64,000 nucleotides of DNA. It comes from Mycobacterium kansasii ATCC 12478. GTDB lineage: Bacteria > Actinomycetota > Actinomycetes > Mycobacteriales > Mycobacteriaceae. The notes under the pieces were generated by a model. It did no database searches. It saw only the letters and a list, made by a program, of their open reading frames with translations, and was not told where the DNA came from. The position numbers and the translations under genes are program-made. Positions 45,528-54,203 of the stretch are shown piece by piece. Location of the stretch: positions 4,278,001 to 4,342,000 of the forward strand of contig NC_022663.1 in assembly GCF_000157895.3 (NCBI RefSeq), in the 5' to 3' direction. Each line of letters starts with the position of its first letter. The stretch's first letter is position 1.

Positions 45528-46438
45528 GCGGACAAGACGGCGCTGATGAAGATGATCTCGCCGAGTGGGTCGTCGTCGTCGGGATCGGGCACCGGAATGC
45601 CGGCGCGCCGGAACAGTTCGGCTCGGGTCACGCCCTCGACGTCCCAGCCCTTGGCACTCAGGTAGTCGACGACGTGGTTGCGTTCGCCGGGGTACACCAG
45701 CGACGCCATGTCGATGTCGATGCCGTGTTCCCGGAAGGCCGCCGACCGCTCCCGGATCCGGTCGGCATCGAAATCCACTATGCCCGGCACGAATTCGGTG
45801 GCGATGGTGCTACCCGGGACGCTGAGGGCGGCGATGTTGTCGAACAGCCGGTCCTGGGCGTCCGGTGGTAAATAGATCAGCAGGCCTTCGGCCAGCCACG
45901 CCGTCGGTGCGGCCGCATCCAGGCCTGCCGCCCGCAGTGCCGTCGGCCAATCACCGCGCAGATCGATCGGGATCACCCGCCGAGAAGCGGTCGGCTCGGC
46001 ACCCAGCCGAGCCAGCGTGGCTGTCTTGAACTCGGCCACCCGGGGCTGGTCCAACTCATAGACCACGGTTCCGGCCGGCCATGGCAGCCGGTAGGCGCGC
46101 GCGTCCAGGCCGGACGCCAGGATCACCGCCTGCCGGATTCCGCCTCCGGTGGCGTCGATGAAATAGTCGTCGAAGTACTTGGTTCGCACCGCCATTCCGT
46201 CGACCATTGCCTGCGCCCGGGCCGGCGACACATCTTGGAAGGCCGTCATATCGAGGTCGCCGTCGATCATTTTGATGAAGAAGTCGACGCCGACGGCCCG
46301 CACCAGCGGTTCAGCGAAGGGATCGTTGATCAACCCGCGGGGATCCTTGGTCGCCATCGCGCGCCCCGCGGCGACCATGGTCGCGGTGACACCGACGCTG
46401 GAGGCCAGGTCCCAGCTGTCGTCGTGCGTGCGTGCCAT
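45524..46438 (-). CDS. SAM-dependent methyltransferase, TIGR00027/LCMT-like family (Rv0725c/Rv0726c type)
   Basis: A 304-residue member of a large mycobacterial methyltransferase family. It has the family start SWDLASSVGVTATMVAAGRA, the SAM loop QAVILASGLDARAYRLPWPA (about residues 105-124), VVYELDQPRV and AWLAEGLLIYLPPDAQDRLF. The substrate is unknown; carboxyl or polyketide/lipid methylation has been suggested for relatives. It is convergent with sppA, overlapping by 4 bp. Two further family members occur in the window at 54873 and 58514. Confidence 0.88.
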   Translation of the reverse strand: MARTHDDSWDLASSVGVTATMVAAGRAMATKDPRGLINDPFAEPLVRAVGVDFFIKMIDGDLDMTAFQDVSPARAQAMVDGMAVRTKYFDDYFIDATGGGIRQAVILASGLDARAYRLPWPAGTVVYELDQPRVAEFKTATLARLGAEPTASRRVIPIDLRGDWPTALRAAGLDAAAPTAWLAEGLLIYLPPDAQDRLFDNIAALSVPGSTIATEFVPGIVDFDADRIRERSAAFREHGIDIDMASLVYPGERNHVVDYLSAKGWDVEGVTRAELFRRAGIPVPDPDDDDPLGEIIFISAVLSA

Positions 46439-46540
46439 GTCCGTCCTATCGGGGTCTAGTCGGGTTCCGGTGACGTAGCTTATGTCGCCGATGCGCGCCG
46501 GCTGCCACCGTCGGTCGGGTAAGTCGTGACTCGATTCATA

Positions 46541-47239
46541 TCATTCGGTTTGCTGCCCGGTGGTCGGGGTGCGGGTGGCGCGATAGTAGGTGAGCCGCCC
46601 GAAGACACGATGCCGCTGTGTGTCGACCTCGGCGCAGTCGAACCCGGCCGTCGTCAGCAGCCGCGGAATCGCATCGCCGAGGTTGCCGGCGCCGTGGTGG
46701 CCGCGCACGATCAGTCGCGCGGCCAGGCCGTCGCGATCGGTCAGGTCACCCCCCATGTCGACCAGGTGCAGCCGGCCGCCGGGCCGCAAGACCCGGAATG
46801 CCTCTGCCGCGGCAGCGGTTTTCGCCGCATCGTCCAGGTGGTGCAGCATCATCGACGACAGCACCCGGTCGAACTCGCCGTCCGCATAGGGCAGCTGCTG
46901 GGCATAACAACGTTCGAAACGAATCCCGGTCAGCTGCGATGACTTTCGCTGCGCCCGGCGTAATGCCAGCGGGTCGGGATCACACCCGACCAGCTGCGCC
47001 GCTGGGTGGGCATGTTTGACCCGGATTGCCAGATTCCCAGTGCCACAACCGATTTCCAGGACACGCTGGTTGTCGCCGATATCGGCCTGCGCGATGAGCT
47101 TCTCGTAGACCCGGGTGAACCCAAAGAGCCGTGTCAACAGATCGTAGAGCGGCAGCAGCGCATCATGGCCCGCAGCCGGGAAGTAGTCATGCCGTTTTCC
47201 GAGGGTCGTGACGACGCGATGCAGATGATGGTGGGCCAC
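46541..47239 (-). CDS. Class I SAM-dependent methyltransferase, paralogue A
   Basis: About 232 residues from a GTG at 47239. A TTG at 47284 would add 15 residues but would leave only 9 bp before the divergent SDR. The SAM motif is VLEIGCGTGNLAIRVKHAHP, followed by the acidic GCDPD and the MLHHLDD and FRVLRPGGRLHLVDMGG motifs. It is closely related to the methyltransferase at 49473 along its whole length (DALLP.YD.LTRL, FDRVLSSMMLHHLD, RHR..GRLTYYRATR). The two flank an SDR-MDR gene pair. Substrate unknown. Confidence 0.8.
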   Translation of the reverse strand: MAHHHLHRVVTTLGKRHDYFPAAGHDALLPLYDLLTRLFGFTRVYEKLIAQADIGDNQRVLEIGCGTGNLAIRVKHAHPAAQLVGCDPDPLALRRAQRKSSQLTGIRFERCYAQQLPYADGEFDRVLSSMMLHHLDDAAKTAAAAEAFRVLRPGGRLHLVDMGGDLTDRDGLAARLIVRGHHGAGNLGDAIPRLLTTAGFDCAEVDTQRHRVFGRLTYYRATRTPTTGQQTE

Positions 47240-47293
47240 AAAAGCCAGGATAAGGCGCTGGCTTTGGGCGACCCCGCGCGGCAACCTTGAACT

Positions 47294-48079
47294 ATGTCCT
47301 ACACGATGGCCGGCAGGCGGGTGTTGATCACGGGTGCATCATCGGGAGTAGGAGCGGCCCTGGCCAGGCGGCTGGCGGCCCAGGAGGCGGTGGTCGGGCT
47401 GATTGCCCGGCGGCGCGACCGGCTGGACGAGGTGCTGGCCGACTGCCGCCGGACCTCGCCGCAGTCCGCGATGTGGGCCGCCGACCTGGGCGACACCTCC
47501 GCGGCCGGACGGCTCGCCTTGCAGGCCTGGCACACCCTGGGGGGCATCGACGTACTGGTGAACAACGCCGCCATCCCCAAGCGCCGGGCCGTGACCGCGT
47601 TGAAGCCAGACGACGTCGAGGAGGTGATGCGGGTCAACTTCTTCGCGCCGATGCGGATGACGCTGGCGCTGCTGCCACGGATGCTGGCCCGTCGGTCCGG
47701 CATCGTCGTCAACGTGTCGAGTGTCGGCGGACGGCTCGGCATCACCCACGAAGCAGCCTATTGCGCAAGCAAATTCGCGCTCTGCGGCTGGAGCGAGGCG
47801 ATGGCCGTCGACCTGGCGGGCACCGGGGTGTCGGTGAAGCTGGTCCAGCCCGGCCCGGTGGACACCGAGATCTGGGACCGGCCGGACAACGACGAGCCGC
47901 TCTATCGGGGGCCCAAGGTGGGTGCCGACCTGGTGGCCGAGGGCATCGTCGCCGCCATCGGCAGCGACCGCTTCGAGCACTATCTGCCCGAGGTGATGGC
48001 GCTCAAAGACGTCGTCGACGCCAAGAACGCCGACCTCGACGCGTTCATCGCCGGCGCGGCGGCCATGACCTGGCAATGA
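47294..48079 (+). CDS. Short-chain dehydrogenase/reductase
   Basis: A 261-residue classical SDR. The cofactor motif is ITGASSGVGAALARRL near residue 14, NNAAIPKR near 88, and the active-site set VNVSSVGG plus Y-C-A-S-K (AAYCASKFALCGWSEAMAVD) near 150-165. It overlaps the following zinc-type dehydrogenase by 4 bp (ATGA), so the two probably act on one substrate or pathway. The substrate is unknown. Confidence 0.88.
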   Translation: MSYTMAGRRVLITGASSGVGAALARRLAAQEAVVGLIARRRDRLDEVLADCRRTSPQSAMWAADLGDTSAAGRLALQAWHTLGGIDVLVNNAAIPKRRAVTALKPDDVEEVMRVNFFAPMRMTLALLPRMLARRSGIVVNVSSVGGRLGITHEAAYCASKFALCGWSEAMAVDLAGTGVSVKLVQPGPVDTEIWDRPDNDEPLYRGPKVGADLVAEGIVAAIGSDRFEHYLPEVMALKDVVDAKNADLDAFIAGAAAMTWQ

Positions 48080-49308
48080 AGGCATTGGTTTACGGCGTGC
48101 CGCCGGAGCCGTTCGAGGTCCCCGGCGACGCCAACGCGCTCACGCGGAACCTGTCCCAGAGCCCGACGGGGCTGCGGCAACTACCCGAGCCGCGGTTGCT
48201 GCGACCGGACTGGGTGATCACCCGACCGCGGCTGACCGGCATCTGCGGGTCCGATTCCAAGCAGATCCTGATGGACTTCGGCGAGCATGACGCCGACAAC
48301 GCGATGGCCGCGTTCTGCTCCTTCCCGCAAGTCATGGGCCACGAGGTGGTCGCCGACGTGGTCGAGCTGGGGCCGCAGGCCCGCGGACTGGCCGTGGGTC
48401 AGCGGGTGGTGCTCAACCCGTGGCTCTCCTGCGGGCCACGTGGCATCGAGCCGCCGTGCCCGGCCTGTGCCGGCGGCGACTACAGCCTGTGCTGGAGCTT
48501 CGCCGACGGTGACATCAAACCCGGAATCCACACCGGGGTGTCGGCCGACGTGACCGGCGGCTACGCCGAGTTGATGCCGGCCCACGACAGCATGCTGTTC
48601 GCGGTTCCCGACGCGGTTCCCGACGAGGCGGCCGTGTTCGCCGACCCCTTCTCGGTGTCGCTGCACGCGATCACCCGCCGCCCGCCGCCGCGCTCGGGCC
48701 GGGTGCTGGTGTACGGGGCCGGCTCGCTCGGGTTGTGCGCGCTGGCGATCCTGCGGGCGCTGTATCCGGACGTGGCGGTGGCCGTCGTCGCCCGGTTCCC
48801 GGCACAGGCCGAACTCGCCCGACGGTTCGGGGCCGCCAAAGTCCTTGCCCACGAACCACGTCTGGCCCTCATCGAGGAACTGGTGGCCTGGGGCGGCGGG
48901 CGGCTGCGCCAGCCGTTGCTGGGCCTGCCGATGGCCCATCCCGGCGCCGTCGACGTGGTCTACGACACCGTCGGCAAGCCGGAGACGTTCGAGGTGGGGG
49001 TGCGGGTGCTGACCTCGCGCGGCACGCTGGTCAAGGCCGGTGTCCACACCCCCGGCCGGTGGGAGTGGAGCCCGTTGTACTTCAAAGAGATCAGCTGGGT
49101 CGGATCCAACGCCTTCGGTGTCGAGGAGGTCGACGGTGTCCGCCGGCACGCCATTGCCCACTACCTCGAGTTGGTGGTAGCCGGCCGGGTGGACCTGCGG
49201 CCCATGCTGACCCACACCTTTGGGCTGGAGCGGTGGCGGGAGGCCTTCCTCGCGATCGCCGATCAGGGTGCGAGCGGGGCCGTCAAGGTGGCCATCGATC
49301 AGCGGTAG
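48076..49308 (+). CDS. Zinc-type medium-chain alcohol dehydrogenase
   Basis: A 410-residue MDR protein from ATG 48076; the longer frame through the SDR is rejected. The catalytic zinc site is TGICGSDSKQI with MGHEVV. A cysteine-containing structural loop is CPACAGGDYSLC, atypical in spacing. The NAD(P) motif is VLVYGAGSLGLCALAILRAL near residue 213. It overlaps the SDR by 4 bp. The two enzymes could run a two-step oxidation or reduction. It is convergent with the small peptide gene at 49318, nine bases away. Confidence 0.87.
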   Translation: MKALVYGVPPEPFEVPGDANALTRNLSQSPTGLRQLPEPRLLRPDWVITRPRLTGICGSDSKQILMDFGEHDADNAMAAFCSFPQVMGHEVVADVVELGPQARGLAVGQRVVLNPWLSCGPRGIEPPCPACAGGDYSLCWSFADGDIKPGIHTGVSADVTGGYAELMPAHDSMLFAVPDAVPDEAAVFADPFSVSLHAITRRPPPRSGRVLVYGAGSLGLCALAILRALYPDVAVAVVARFPAQAELARRFGAAKVLAHEPRLALIEELVAWGGGRLRQPLLGLPMAHPGAVDVVYDTVGKPETFEVGVRVLTSRGTLVKAGVHTPGRWEWSPLYFKEISWVGSNAFGVEEVDGVRRHAIAHYLELVVAGRVDLRPMLTHTFGLERWREAFLAIADQGASGAVKVAIDQR

Positions 49309-49317
49309 GGCACCGGG

Positions 49318-49476
49318 TCACGGCAGCGGGGGCGGACCCAGGATCTCGATGTCGCACGAACGGGCCAGTTCGGCAAGGGCAGCCGGACCAACACCCCAAG
49401 ACCACACCGCCTGCTGAACCTCCGGAGTGAGAACCACCGGGGAGCTTGTCGTGCCGGCGCCGTTGTATTCAGTCAT
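49318..49476 (-). CDS. Small coupled protein of 52 residues
   Basis: A 52-codon gene, ATG at 49476 to TGA at 49318, whose start overlaps the upstream methyltransferase stop as ATGA. That coupling is the main support for translation. The product begins MTEYNGAGTTSSPVVLTPEV, carries an aromatic WSWGVGP segment, one cysteine (SCDIEIL) and ends GPPPLP. I do not recognise the family. It could be a small regulator or subunit of the methyltransferase, or a peptide substrate for it. No modifying enzyme other than the methyltransferase is adjacent. Confidence 0.6.
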   Translation of the reverse strand: MTEYNGAGTTSSPVVLTPEVQQAVWSWGVGPAALAELARSCDIEILGPPPLP

Positions 49477-50174
49477 TCCGCCATTGTTGCGCGCGCCGGG
49501 CCGTCGGGTCGGGTGGCGCGGTAGTAGGTGAGACGTCCCATGATGCGATGGCGCTGCATGGCGACCTCGGAGCAGTCGAATCCGGCCGCACCCAGCAGTC
49601 GCGGAATTGCGTCGCCGAGGTTGGCGGCCGCGTGGCGGCTGCGCATGACGAGCCGGGCGGCCAGGCCGTCGCGGGCGGACATGTCGCCGCCGACGTCGAC
49701 CAGATGCAGCCGGCCTCCGGGTCGCAGAACACGGAAAACATCTTTCGCCGCAGTTCTTTTCGCTGCCTCGTCCAGGTGGTGCAGCATCATCGACGACAGC
49801 ACCCGGTCGAATTCGCCATCTGGGTAGGGCAGTTGCTGGGCGTAGCCGCGTTCGAAGCTGATGTCGTTGAGGCCCAGCGCCTTTCGGCGCGCACGGGCGA
49901 GGGCCAGGAGATCGGGATCGGACCCGGTCACCGCCACGCGGGGGTGGGATCGTTTGATCCGAATACTGAGATTGCCGGTACCGCAGCCGATTTCCAGGAC
50001 GCGCTGGCCGTCGGCGAGTTCGGCCTGCCCGAGGAGAGTGTCGTAGACGCGTCGCATGCCCAATAGCCGGGTGAGCACATCGTAGCCGGGCAGCAGCGCG
50101 TCGTGCCCGGCGGCCGGCAGGTAGTCATGTGGATAATGTTTGACCATGGTGTCTATACTGAACTGTTGGTGCAA
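49473..50174 (-). CDS. Class I SAM-dependent methyltransferase, paralogue B
   Basis: About 233 residues; ATG 50174 is used, and ATG 50147 (MVKHYPHDYLPAAG) is an equally good start. The SAM-binding motif is VLEIGCGTGNLSIRIKRSHP, with MLHHLDEAAKR and FRVLRPGGRLHLVDVGGD. It is a close paralogue of the gene at 46541. It diverges from an AraC-type regulator (about 47-74 bp between starts) and is translationally coupled to a 52-residue peptide gene. Substrate unknown. Confidence 0.82.
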   Translation of the reverse strand: MHQQFSIDTMVKHYPHDYLPAAGHDALLPGYDVLTRLLGMRRVYDTLLGQAELADGQRVLEIGCGTGNLSIRIKRSHPRVAVTGSDPDLLALARARRKALGLNDISFERGYAQQLPYPDGEFDRVLSSMMLHHLDEAAKRTAAKDVFRVLRPGGRLHLVDVGGDMSARDGLAARLVMRSRHAAANLGDAIPRLLGAAGFDCSEVAMQRHRIMGRLTYYRATRPDGPARATMAE

Positions 50175-50220
50175 TGAAGTATCGGTCGATCATCGGTAAA
50201 AGTAGGACTATCTTCGGTTC

Positions 50221-51081
50221 ATGACCGTGCCAACCCGGGTGGTCCGGCAACGCGGCGGCGTGCCCGTCTACCAATATCGGGCGGATCCGGGTGCCCCGCC
50301 GGTATCGGTGTTCCGAGGCGGCGACCGCGGCGACCTCGGCGAACCGGGCCGTCACATCCACGATTTCCCCGCACTGTGGTACGTGCCCGCGGCGGGCGCG
50401 GTGTACGTGGCGGCCGCCGGTGAGGTGATCGACCCCGCTCAGGTAGGCGATGCCGACGACGGGGCCGGGGTGTTCTTCGATCCCGCTGCGCTCGGTGAGG
50501 ACGGCCGATCGCCGTGGCCGGCGTGGCGGGCGCACCCGTTGCTGTTCCCGTTCCTGCATGGTCGGCCGGGCGGGCTGCTGCGGCTGCAGGTACCGGTGGC
50601 CCGACGGACGTTGTGGGACGACGCGATCCGGTCGATCGAAACCGAACTGACCGGGCGGCTGGCTGGCTACCGGCAGGCTGCCCTGGCCCATCTCACGCTG
50701 CTGCTGATCGATCTCGCCCGCCTGGCCGACGATGTGGTCGCAGACCTACGCCGCAGCGGTGAACCGTTGCTGGCCGAGGTGTTCGCGGTGATCGACCGCC
50801 GGCACGCCGAGCCGTTGTCGCTACGCGACGTGGCGCGCGAGCTCGGCATGACCCCGGGACACCTGACCACCGTCGTGCGCCGCCGCACCGGACGTACCGT
50901 CGGCGAGTGGATCATGGAGCGCCGCATGGCCGAGGCTCGCGGCTTGCTGGCCGACACCGATCTTCCGGTCAGCGAGGTTGCCCGGCGGGTGGGGGTGGGT
51001 GACCCCGGCTACTTCAGCAGACTGTTCGGCCGCATCCATGGCGCCTCGCCGCGGCAGTGGCGCGAGCTGAGCCGATTGTGA
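50221..51081 (+). CDS. AraC-family transcriptional regulator
   Basis: A 286-residue regulator. The N-terminal cupin-like sensor is visible as HIHDFPALWYVPAAGAVYVA near residue 45. The C-terminal AraC DNA-binding domain spans about residues 190-285, with LSLRDVARELGMTPGHLTTV then RVGVGDPGYFSRLFGRIHGA. It diverges from the methyltransferase-peptide pair and probably controls it. The inducer is unknown. Confidence 0.88.
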   Translation: MTVPTRVVRQRGGVPVYQYRADPGAPPVSVFRGGDRGDLGEPGRHIHDFPALWYVPAAGAVYVAAAGEVIDPAQVGDADDGAGVFFDPAALGEDGRSPWPAWRAHPLLFPFLHGRPGGLLRLQVPVARRTLWDDAIRSIETELTGRLAGYRQAALAHLTLLLIDLARLADDVVADLRRSGEPLLAEVFAVIDRRHAEPLSLRDVARELGMTPGHLTTVVRRRTGRTVGEWIMERRMAEARGLLADTDLPVSEVARRVGVGDPGYFSRLFGRIHGASPRQWRELSRL

Positions 51082-51136
51082 ATCTCCCGGAGCCTTCGCG
51101 GCGTGTCGCGTCGCACGGTTCACAGTCGGCGCGCAG

Positions 51137-51808
51137 CTACGTATTGGCGCGCAGGTAGCCGTAGACACCGGCGAAGTTGCGGTTCACGTCCTCGGGGATA
51201 GCTACCGGTCCACCGAGAGCGCGTGCGCCCCAGACGATTTGGGCGGACCGCTCGACCAGGGCGGTGACGTGCAAGACCTTGTCCGGCCGGGGACCGACGG
51301 CCACCAGGCCGTGGTTGGCGATCAGGGCCGCGGCGCGGTCCTGCAAAGCTTGGACCGCGTTGCGCCCGACCTCGGCGGTGCCGGACGCGGCGTACTCGGT
51401 GCAGCGAACGTCCCCGCCGCAGTAGACGGCGAACTCGTCGATGCAGGCCGGAATCGGCTGATGGGCGATGGCGAACATGGTCGCCCACACCGGATGGCTG
51501 TGGATGACGCTGCCGATGTCGTCGAACGCCTGGTAACACGCCAGATGCAGCTTCATCTCCGTCGACGGCGAGCGCCCCGGCTTAGCGTGCAGCACAACCC
51601 CTTCCGGGTCGACGAGGACCAGGTCGTCGAGGACCATCGCGCTGTAGTCGACCGACGACGGCGTGATGACGATGTTGCCGTCGCTGCGCCGGGCCGAGAT
51701 ATTGCCCGCCGTTCCTTCGACCAGGCCGCGGCGCAGCATGTCCTTGGCCGCCGCCAGCACCGCGCCCTCCGGATCGTCCACGTACTTCGCGGATGTCACC
51801 GATGTCAT
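51137..51808 (-). CDS. fucA: Class II aldolase, L-fuculose-phosphate aldolase type
   Basis: A 223-residue class II aldolase/adducin family protein. Family segments are LVEGTAGNISARRSDGNIVI (substrate-binding GN.S), PSTEMKLHLACYQAFDDIGS and the zinc histidines in SVIHSHPVWATMFAIAHQ and ANHGLVAVG. It should cleave a sugar 1-phosphate to DHAP and an aldehyde. It overlaps serA2 by 4 bp, matching the Rv0727c-Rv0728c pair. The true sugar is not known. Confidence 0.88.
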   Translation of the reverse strand: MTSVTSAKYVDDPEGAVLAAAKDMLRRGLVEGTAGNISARRSDGNIVITPSSVDYSAMVLDDLVLVDPEGVVLHAKPGRSPSTEMKLHLACYQAFDDIGSVIHSHPVWATMFAIAHQPIPACIDEFAVYCGGDVRCTEYAASGTAEVGRNAVQALQDRAAALIANHGLVAVGPRPDKVLHVTALVERSAQIVWGARALGGPVAIPEDVNRNFAGVYGYLRANT

Positions 51809-52803
51809 GAGCCGAGCACCTCCGGGTTGACGATATGGGTGGGCCGGTTGCCGGACAGCAGCGCCTCCAGGTCGTCGGCCACCAGCTGCGCCTGCCGGGC
51901 CTCAGTGTTCCACGTTGCCCCGCCGATGTGCGGCGTCAGCACCACGTTGGGCATGCCCGTCAGCGGATGATCGGCCGGCAGCCATTCGCCGGCGAAGTGG
52001 TCGAGCCCGGCGGCGGCCACCTTGCCGCTGCGCAGGGCATCCACCAGCGCAACGATGTCGTGCAGCTGCGCCCGGGCGGTGTTGAGGAAGACGACGCCGT
52101 CGCGCATGGCCGCGAACTGCTCGGCGCCGATCATGCCCGCAGTCTCGTCGGTGACCGGCGCGTGCAGGGAGACGACGTCGGATTCGGCGAGCAGCTCGTC
52201 TAGGCCGTGGCGGGCTTCGTCGCTGTACGGGTCGTGGGCGATGACCCGCAAACCCAGCCCGGTGAGTCGCCATCGCAGCGCGCGGCCCACCGCGCCCAGA
52301 CCCACCAGTCCCGCGGTGAGCCCGGCGATCTCCCAGCCGCGGAATCGTTGATAGGGAATCGTGCCGTCGCGAAACACGTTGCCGGAACGCACCTCTGCAT
52401 CCGCGGTCAGGACGTGGCGGGTGACCGTCAGCAGCAGCGCCACCGTCATCTCGGCAACCGCGTCGGCGTTGCGGGCCGGGGTGTTCAGCACCGGGATGCC
52501 GGCCGCGGTGGCGCCGGCGATGTCGACGTTGTTGGGATCCCCGCGGGTGGCCGCTACGGCGATCAGGGGCCGCGACCTCTGCTCGAACACCGGCCCGCTG
52601 ATCGAATCCGATTCCACCACAACGATATCGGCGGCCTCGACGGTGATCCGTTCGGCCAGCTGCTCGGCGTTGTAGATGCGCAGTGGGTTCTGGTCTATCC
52701 AGGGGTCGTATACGACATCGGCCAGGTGCTGCAGTTTGGCCAGCCCCGGTCCTCGCAGCGGGGCCGTCACCAGGGCGCGCGGTCGCGACGTCACGTATGC
52801 CAA
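51805..52803 (-). CDS. serA2: D-isomer-specific 2-hydroxyacid dehydrogenase (SerA2-like)
   Basis: A 332-residue dehydrogenase. The NAD motif is GLVGLGAVGRALRWRLTGLG (about residues 168-187). Catalytic segments are LNTARAQLHD (where R is typical), AGLDHFAGEW (D/E region) and LTPHIGGATWNTEARQ with the catalytic histidine. It has no ACT domain, unlike the main SerA. With FucA and XylB it probably works in sugar or sugar-acid catabolism. An alternative is a hydroxypyruvate or phosphonate-type dehydrogenase. Confidence 0.85.
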   Translation of the reverse strand: MAYVTSRPRALVTAPLRGPGLAKLQHLADVVYDPWIDQNPLRIYNAEQLAERITVEAADIVVVESDSISGPVFEQRSRPLIAVAATRGDPNNVDIAGATAAGIPVLNTPARNADAVAEMTVALLLTVTRHVLTADAEVRSGNVFRDGTIPYQRFRGWEIAGLTAGLVGLGAVGRALRWRLTGLGLRVIAHDPYSDEARHGLDELLAESDVVSLHAPVTDETAGMIGAEQFAAMRDGVVFLNTARAQLHDIVALVDALRSGKVAAAGLDHFAGEWLPADHPLTGMPNVVLTPHIGGATWNTEARQAQLVADDLEALLSGNRPTHIVNPEVLGS

Positions 52804-52824
52804 TGCTGGCGTACCGTGGCGCCC

Positions 52825-54162
52825 GTGTCACGTGAAGCCGTCACAATGGGCATCGACATCGGCAGCACGGCGGTCAAAGCGGTGGTCGCCGACGAGAACG
52901 GCAACGTCAAAGCGCGGGTGCGGATCCCGCATCAATTGCGGGTGCCGGCCCCCGACCGGCTCGAGCACGATGCCGACGAGGCATGGCGGCGGGGGCCGTT
53001 GGCGGCCCTGGACCGGCTGGCCCCTGCCGCTGCGAAAGCGGTGGCCGTTTCGGCGATGGTGCCCTCGCTGACCGCGGTCGATTCCGACGGGCGGCCCGTC
53101 ACCCCTGGACTGCTGTATGGCGACAGCAGGGGCCGCGTACCGGGGGCCGCCCAACAGCCGCTGCCGTCGGTGGGTGAAGCCGCGGAATTCCTGCGCTGGA
53201 CGGCCGCCGAAGCACCCGGCGCGACCGGCTACTGGCCGGCGCCGGCGGTGGCCAACTACGCGTTGGCGGGTGCGCCGGTGATCGACTTCGCCACGGCCGT
53301 CACGGGTTTGCCGTTGTTCGACGGGTCCGGCTGGAACCCGGCGGCGTGCGCCGACTGCGGGGCCAGCGTCGCGCAGATGCCTCGGGTCGAAACGTTCGGC
53401 TCGGCGATCGGTCAGGTGCACGGTACCGACGCGGTGCTGGGGACCGGCGCCATCGACGCCCTGTGTGAGCAGATCGTGGCGGGCGCCGACCACGACGGCG
53501 ATGTGCTGGTGCTGTGTGGCACCACGCTGATCGTGTGGACGACCATCGCCGAGCCGCGGCAGGTGCCGGGCTTGTGGACCATTCCGCACACGGCCGCCGG
53601 CAAAAGCCAGATCGGCGGGGCCAGCAATGCCGGGGGCTTGTTCCTCGCCTGGGTGGATCGCGTTGTGGCACCGGGCAATCCGGCTGCGGCCGATCCACGC
53701 CGGGTACCGGTCTGGCTGCCTTACATTCGTGGCGAACGCACGCCGTTCCATGATCCCGACCGCCGGGCGCTGCTCGACGGCCTGGACCTCACCCAGGACC
53801 CCGCGTCGGTTCGGCGGGCGGCCTTCGAAGCATCTGGCTTCGTCGTTCGCCAGCTGATCGAGTTGAGCGGGGCGCCGGCCTTGCGGCTCGTCGCATCCGG
53901 TGGCGGCACCCGCGTCCAGCCCTGGCTGCAGGCCATCGCCGAGGCGACCGGCCGGCCGGTGCAGGTGTCCCGCGTGGCCGAGGGAGCTGCCCAGGGCGCG
54001 GCGTTCCTCGGGCGCATGGCGGCCGGTCTGGAGTCGTCGATCACCGACGCCGCCCGCTGGGCCTCGATCGAGCGGGTCGTGGAACCCCGTCCGGAGTGGA
54101 TCGGTCCGACCAAGGAGCGCTATCGGCGGTTCCTGGAGCTCAGTGGATCAAAGTTGGCCTAA
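52825..54162 (+). CDS. xylB: FGGY-family carbohydrate kinase (XylB-like)
   Basis: A 445-residue kinase. GTG 52825 (VSREAVTMGIDIGSTAVKAV) parallels the start of M. tuberculosis XylB; ATG 52846 is the alternative, and the long upstream frame runs through serA2. The phosphate-1 motif is GIDIGSTAVKAVVADENG, the adenosine/phosphate-2 region is VLCGTTLIVWTT with GGASNAGG, and VASGGGTRVQPWLQAIAEAT lies near the end. It phosphorylates a sugar for the divergent aldolase pathway. The sugar is unproven. Confidence 0.87.
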   Translation: MSREAVTMGIDIGSTAVKAVVADENGNVKARVRIPHQLRVPAPDRLEHDADEAWRRGPLAALDRLAPAAAKAVAVSAMVPSLTAVDSDGRPVTPGLLYGDSRGRVPGAAQQPLPSVGEAAEFLRWTAAEAPGATGYWPAPAVANYALAGAPVIDFATAVTGLPLFDGSGWNPAACADCGASVAQMPRVETFGSAIGQVHGTDAVLGTGAIDALCEQIVAGADHDGDVLVLCGTTLIVWTTIAEPRQVPGLWTIPHTAAGKSQIGGASNAGGLFLAWVDRVVAPGNPAAADPRRVPVWLPYIRGERTPFHDPDRRALLDGLDLTQDPASVRRAAFEASGFVVRQLIELSGAPALRLVASGGGTRVQPWLQAIAEATGRPVQVSRVAEGAAQGAAFLGRMAAGLESSITDAARWASIERVVEPRPEWIGPTKERYRRFLELSGSKLA

Positions 54163-54203
54163 CGGGTGGCGCAACACCGGGTATGTCGTTCTACGCTAAT
54201 GCA

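Noticed and set aside
47287..48075. Fusion of the zinc dehydrogenase with an upstream domain
   Set aside because: The upstream part is an antiphase reading of the SDR gene; the ATG at 48076 in the ATGA overlap is the natural start.
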